17,842 nucleotides of DNA, taken from assembly GCA_003978805.1 (NCBI GenBank), contig QNYI01000060.1, positions 1 to 17,842 on the forward strand, in the 5' to 3' direction. Of this stretch, positions 14,566 through 17,842 are shown piece by piece (positions within the stretch are counted from its first letter, which is position 1; each line of letters opens with the position of its first letter). This DNA comes from Desulfurobacterium sp. GTDB lineage: Bacteria; Aquificota; Aquificia; Desulfurobacteriales; Desulfurobacteriaceae. The position numbers and the translations under genes were made by a program. The notes beneath the pieces are model-generated. The model was not told the origin of the DNA. It saw only the letters and a list, made by a program, of their open reading frames with translations, and ran no database searches.

Positions 14566-15361
14566 TACTGTTTCTCCTCAACCTGAAGAAAGAGTTTCTC
14601 TCCTTCACCTTTTTAACGAGAAGTCCTTTTAGAACCTTCTTTAGCTTTTGGGGGTCAAGGTTTTTTATTAGCTTGCCGGTGTAGGCCACGGATACAGCAC
14701 CGGTTTCTTCGGAGACAACAACTACGATTGAGTCCGTTTCCTCGGTTATTCCTATGGCGGCACGGTGCCTTGTCCCGACTGTTTGAGGGAGGTGGGGGTT
14801 GAGGGAGAGGGGAAGAAAGGCTCCGGCCTTGTAGATTTTATCCCTCCTTATTATCGTTGCTCCGTCGTGGAGAGGAGTTCCCGGCCAGAAAATTGTAATG
14901 AGGAGCTCTTTGGACAGTTTACCGTTGATGACAGTTCCGGATTCAATGTAGTTGTCTAAGTTTACCTCCCTCTCAATAACCATCAGAGCTCCTATCCTGT
15001 CCTCAGACATTGCCGCAGCAGCTCTTACGATCTCCTCAATTACCTTCTCTGCTTCCTCCTCGGAAGAGAATATGCCGAAATGTTTTTCACCAATTCGGGC
15101 GAGGATTCTCCTAATTTCTGGCTGGAAGATGACAAGGAGTGCAAAGATACCTATCGTTATCAGGTTGTTAAATATAAAAGATAAGGTGTACAGGTGGAAA
15201 AACTTAGCAATGACGCTGAGAATGAGGAGGAAAAGGAGACCTATGAGTATCTGGATTGCTCTTGTCTGGGAGAGGTAGACAAAGACCCTGTATATGAGGA
15301 AAGTTACAACCAGTATGTCTATTACGTCCCAGAGCGTTATCTTTGGGAAGGTCTCTAACAA
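14549..15361 (-). CDS. cdaA: Membrane diadenylate cyclase CdaA
   Basis: This 270-residue enzyme makes cyclic di-AMP from two ATP at the inner face of the membrane. Three hydrophobic helices (about 10-30, 36-53, 60-79) precede a DAC domain (about 100-245). Its signature residues are visible: Leu-His-Asp166-Gly-Ala and Gly-Thr-Arg198-His-Arg200, plus Ser-Gly-Thr-Val-Ile-Asn-Gly at 141-147 and Ser-Glu-Glu-Thr-Gly-Ala near 217-222. The start is TTG, chosen because AGGAGG sits 4 bases upstream and no ATG is near. It overlaps the folP stop by 7 bases. Order folP-cdaA-cdaR-glmM makes the assignment firm. Confidence 0.96.
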   Translation of the reverse strand: MLETFPKITLWDVIDILVVTFLIYRVFVYLSQTRAIQILIGLLFLLILSVIAKFFHLYTLSFIFNNLITIGIFALLVIFQPEIRRILARIGEKHFGIFSSEEEAEKVIEEIVRAAAAMSEDRIGALMVIEREVNLDNYIESGTVINGKLSKELLITIFWPGTPLHDGATIIRRDKIYKAGAFLPLSLNPHLPQTVGTRHRAAIGITEETDSIVVVVSEETGAVSVAYTGKLIKNLDPQKLKKVLKGLLVKKVKERNSFFRLRRNSSEEVA

Positions 15362-16563
15362 ACGGCCTCCTCAATTGCAAGTATGGTGTCAAGGAACTGT
15401 TTCGTTTCCTTTACGTCGTGGACTCTGAGGATTTTAGCGCCGTTTAGAACGGCTACCGCTACCGCTGCAAGGCTTCCCGGAACTCTTTTGGCCGGAACTC
15501 CCTCTCCCGTTACGGCTCCTATGAAACTCTTCCTTGAAGCCCCTATGAGTATCGGCAGGCCGAACACTTTAAACTCGGAGAGTCTCCTTAGTATGCACAG
15601 GTTGTCAATAACTCTCTTACCAAAGCCTATTCCGGGGTCAATGATGAGCTGTGAGCGGTCTACACCCCTGCTTTCTGCCAGCTTTATAGTTTCTGAGAAG
15701 TAATTTATGATCTCTTTAACGACATCGTCGTAGTAAGGGTTCTTCTGCATCTCTTTGGGAGTTCCCTTTATGTGCATAACAACGGCCGGACACTTCCTCT
15801 CTGCCACAAGGGAGGCCATCCTGTCGTCAAAGTGAAACCCACTTATATCGTTGACTATGTCTGCTCCGGCGTCAAGAGCCTTTTCTGCAACGGTAGACTT
15901 GTAGGTGTCTATTGAGATGAAGAAATCCTCTCCGAGCCTTTTTCTTATTTCCTCTATTACGGGAACGGTTCTCCTTATTTCTTCTTCTGCGGGAACGGGA
16001 TCTGCGCCGGGACGGGTTGACTCTCCGCCGATGTCTATAATCTGAGCTCCCTCTTCAAGCATCTCCTCGCACCTTTTAAGAGCTCTATCGCGGGAGCTGT
16101 AGAGTCCTCCGTCCGAGAAGGAGTCTGGAGTTACGTTGAGTATTCCCATTATGACCGGCCTTTTAAGGGAGAGTTCCTTCCCTCTGTAAGAGATGGTGAA
16201 TGAGTCTTTCCTGTACTCTGAGAAGGTTTTCTGGAGTTCTTTGGAGAGCTCTCTGAGGCCAAAGGGCTGTAACTTGAGTTTTTCAATGAGCCTTTCAAGC
16301 TCCCTTTCCGTTACCATTAAAAGGACTGTGCACTTTCCCTTTTCAAAGCTTGAGGCTTTCCTCGGGACGGCACAGTCCCCTCCCAGTGCTATAGCGTCCT
16401 GCTTTAAGATGTTTGCTGCCCTTGTGTCTAAATCCGCTATTTCAAGTAACAGAACCTTACCTTTTTTTGCCAAGATTTCCGTTCCTTGTGGAGTATTCCC
16501 TATCTTTAGCAGGTACTCTTTCAGCTCCTCCGTCTTTTTAAATTCCTTGAGAACGATGGACAT
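15355..16563 (-). CDS. folP: Dihydropteroate synthase, long form with extra N-terminal domain
   Basis: This 402-residue protein joins p-aminobenzoate to the pterin pyrophosphate in folate synthesis. The TIM-barrel core (about 131-400) carries the family motifs: Gly-Ile-Leu-Asn-Val-Thr-Pro-Asp-Ser-Phe-Ser-Asp-Gly (140-152), Gly-Gly-Glu-Ser-Thr-Arg-Pro-Gly (179-186), Ser-Ile-Asp-Thr (217-220), Asp-Pro-Gly-Ile-Gly-Phe-Gly-Lys (309-316), Gly-Ala-Ser-Arg-Lys-Ser (341-346) and Arg-Val-His-Asp-Val (380-384). Ordinary FolP is about 270-285 residues. The 130-residue extension contains Ala-Asn-Ile-Leu-Lys-Gln and Gly-Gly-Asp-Cys-Ala-Val, also seen in long FolP of Clostridia and other thermophiles, of unknown role. 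GAGG precedes the ATG by 5 bases. It is the first gene of the operon. Confidence 0.95.
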   Translation of the reverse strand: MSIVLKEFKKTEELKEYLLKIGNTPQGTEILAKKGKVLLLEIADLDTRAANILKQDAIALGGDCAVPRKASSFEKGKCTVLLMVTERELERLIEKLKLQPFGLRELSKELQKTFSEYRKDSFTISYRGKELSLKRPVIMGILNVTPDSFSDGGLYSSRDRALKRCEEMLEEGAQIIDIGGESTRPGADPVPAEEEIRRTVPVIEEIRKRLGEDFFISIDTYKSTVAEKALDAGADIVNDISGFHFDDRMASLVAERKCPAVVMHIKGTPKEMQKNPYYDDVVKEIINYFSETIKLAESRGVDRSQLIIDPGIGFGKRVIDNLCILRRLSEFKVFGLPILIGASRKSFIGAVTGEGVPAKRVPGSLAAVAVAVLNGAKILRVHDVKETKQFLDTILAIEEAVC

Positions 16564-16572
16564 TCCTTCCTC

Positions 16573-16603
16573 TTGCTATTTACATTGTCTTAACTATTAT
16601 AAC
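16573..16603. promoter_or_regulatory. Divergent promoter region for folP operon (-) and methyltransferase gene (+)
   Basis: The 63-base gap between folP and the methyltransferase gene holds a perfect TATAAT on the - strand (+ strand 16596-16601), 33 bases from the folP ATG, with no clear -35. On the + strand TATTAT (16595-16600) lies 16 bases after TTGCTA (16573-16578, 4 of 6 matches to a -35). The two -10 boxes cover the same bases. The hexamers are seen; promoter activity is inferred. Confidence 0.5.
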
Positions 16604-16626
16604 TGTTGACGTTAAGGGAGGTGGTA

Positions 16627-17842
16627 GTGGAAGAGCTCCTTTCCTTGAAAGAGGCTGCTCAACTTATATCACGGCTGTTTAACAGGAACATTTCGGAGGC
16701 AAATATTTCCTACCTGATAAACTACGGCAGAGTAAACGGCTACAGAAAGAATGGAAAGTTGCTTGTCTCTGTGAGGGAGTTGAAGGAGTACTACCAAAAG
16801 AAACAGGAAGAGGAGAAAAGGAAATATGAATCCTACTTGGGGAAAGAGATAAATTGGAACTTATCGTTTGAGTGGGTTAAAGAGTCTGAGAGGACAAAAC
16901 ACGTTCACCGTCTTCATCCTTATAAAGGTAAATTTATCCCTCAGCTTGTTGAATACTTTCTTGACGGCCACACAGATGAGTTTAAAAGAGAGGTTTTTTT
17001 TAAACCGGGAGAGGTAGTTCTTGATCCTTTTTGCGGAAGTGGAACGACCTTAATTCAAGCTAACGAGCTTGGAATTCACAGTATAGGTATAGATGTTTCC
17101 GAATTCAATACTATTATTACCGAAGTAAAGTTCGCAAACGTTAACATTATAGAGCTTGAGCTTGTAATAAGGGAAATTTTAAAGGACCTACAAACGTACG
17201 AATACCAAGAAAGGTTTCCGAAGTTTGAGGAAGAGCTTAAAGAAAAACTGCAAAACTTTAATCAAAGGTATTTCCCCTCTCCTGAGTTTAAAAAACTTTT
17301 CAGGGAAAGCAAAGTAGAAAAAAGCTATTTAGAGGAAAAAGAAGAAGAGTTTTTAGAGATTTACATATCCCTCCTGCGAAAATATAACATATCCTTAAAA
17401 AGTTCCTTTCAAGAAGGATTTCTTGATAGGTGGTGTTTACCGAGTGTTAGGCGGGGAGCAGAAATTGTCCTTTCGCGAATAGAGACGGTGAAAGATGAAA
17501 CATTGAGAAAGACTTTGATGGTAATCCTGAGCCGTTCAGTTCGTTCTGCACGTGCGACAACCCATATGGATCTGGACAGGCTGAAAAAGCCCCAGTATAC
17601 TCCCTACTACTGTTATAAGCACTTTAAGATCTGTAAACCTGTTTTTCGGTTGCTTCCTATATTCCAGAAGTACGCCAAGGATACTTTGAGAAGGTTGTTG
17701 GAGTATAAAAATTTGAAGACCGATGCTTTTCAGGTGGTTCTTACAGGGGATAGTAGGGAGATAGATATCTTTGAGGAGGTAAGAAAAAAGAACAGAGAGT
17801 TTTATGAGCTTCTTAGGAGACAAAAGATAAAGGGAATTTTCA
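16627..17842 (+). CDS. N4/N6-class DNA methyltransferase with N-terminal HTH domain (3' end outside window)
   Basis: The frame runs 405 codons from a GTG at 16627 to the window end without a stop. GGGAGG lies 5 bases upstream. Residues about 4-55 look like an excisionase/MerR-type winged helix (Ser-Leu-Lys-Glu-Ala-Ala, then Gly-Tyr-Arg-Lys-Asn-Gly-Lys and Ser-Val-Arg-Glu-Leu). The methyltransferase part starts with His-Pro-Tyr-Lys-Gly-Lys-Phe-Ile-Pro (97-105) and the S-adenosylmethionine loop Asp133-Pro-Phe-Cys-Gly-Ser-Gly-Thr-Thr, with acidic Asp156 (Ile-Asp-Val). Gly-Asp-Ser-Arg at 374-377 usually precedes the catalytic Ser/Asp-Pro-Pro-Tyr, which must lie beyond the window. Motif order fits beta-class amino-methyltransferases. 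Sampled GC is 30-38% against about 48% in glnD, suggesting transfer. Target sequence and any partner nuclease are unknown. Confidence 0.85.
   Translation, partial: MEELLSLKEAAQLISRLFNRNISEANISYLINYGRVNGYRKNGKLLVSVRELKEYYQKKQEEEKRKYESYLGKEINWNLSFEWVKESERTKHVHRLHPYKGKFIPQLVEYFLDGHTDEFKREVFFKPGEVVLDPFCGSGTTLIQANELGIHSIGIDVSEFNTIITEVKFANVNIIELELVIREILKDLQTYEYQERFPKFEEELKEKLQNFNQRYFPSPEFKKLFRESKVEKSYLEEKEEEFLEIYISLLRKYNISLKSSFQEGFLDRWCLPSVRRGAEIVLSRIETVKDETLRKTLMVILSRSVRSARATTHMDLDRLKKPQYTPYYCYKHFKICKPVFRLLPIFQKYAKDTLRRLLEYKNLKTDAFQVVLTGDSREIDIFEEVRKKNREFYELLRRQKIKGIF

Larger units (their letters stand above)
246..16639. repeat. Dispersed iterated palindrome GAGCTC (core of GGAGCTCT/AGAGCTCC)
   Basis: By eye I count 36 GAGCTC sites, starting at 247, 273, 1475, 2259, 2385, 2420, 2808, 2921, 4661, 4812, 5067, 5333, 6286, 6668, 6818, 7518, 7872, 8079, 8264, 8492, 9200, 9867, 10104, 10448, 10633, 11291, 12498, 12973, 13267, 13505, 14903, 14986, 16044, 16082, 16246 and 16633. 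Roughly 4 would be expected at about 47% GC. Thirteen are GGAGCTCT and seven its complement AGAGCTCC. All lie inside coding regions, in different frames. Role unknown. Confidence 0.7.

Noticed and set aside
16193..16609. Open frame of 138 codons on the + strand opposite the folP N-terminal region
   Set aside because: It is antisense to folP, Ser-rich and featureless, as expected for a shadow frame.
17536..17823. Open frame of 95 codons on the - strand near the window end
   Set aside because: It lies opposite the methyltransferase frame, which has recognisable motifs and runs 405 codons without a stop.

Overview
The window reads as the chromosome of a thermophilic, chemolithotrophic bacterium of the Aquificota, possibly the Desulfurobacteriaceae. 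This is inferred from protein style and gene content, not from a marker gene. The proteins are rich in Lys, Glu and Ile, Arg is mostly AGG/AGA, Shine-Dalgarno sites are strong, and genes are packed with almost no gaps. Housekeeping genes are scattered into mixed operons. No gap longer than about 80 bases lacks a gene, and I see no rRNA, tRNA, CRISPR array or insertion sequence.

Layout. Bases 1-2458 (+) hold the 3' end of a ComEC-type DNA uptake channel gene followed by aspS, ending in a 9-bp hairpin that probably terminates transcription from both sides. Bases 2490-3690 (-) hold a DPS-like ferritin and trpF. Bases 3770-9711 (+) hold a long mixed operon: clpX, tpiA, secG, a phospholipase D-like lipoprotein, glnD, and a small AT-rich gene pair resembling a DUF4258/DUF2283 toxin-antitoxin module. 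Bases 9720-16563 (-) hold a tight six-gene operon read as folP, cdaA, cdaR, glmM, a DUF3857/transglutaminase protein, tsaD. From 16627 (+) to the window end runs an open gene for an HTH-containing DNA methyltransferase with no stop inside the window.

How the genes work together. The folP-cdaA-cdaR-glmM block carries a c-di-AMP synthase, its regulator and the enzyme for the cell-wall precursor GlcN-1-P. This is the classic Gram-positive arrangement, here in what looks like a Gram-negative thermophile. clpX, tpiA, secG and glnD share an operon but not a pathway. AspRS has residues typical of the non-discriminating type, which would feed Asn-tRNA synthesis by transamidation.

The most unusual signal is not a gene. 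The palindrome GAGCTC occurs 36 times by my count in 17.8 kb, where about 4 are expected from composition. Twenty copies belong to the 8-mer GGAGCTCT or its complement. They fall in several reading frames and amino-acid contexts and on both strands, so simple codon bias does not obviously explain them. This resembles a highly iterated palindrome (like cyanobacterial HIP1) or a DNA uptake signal.
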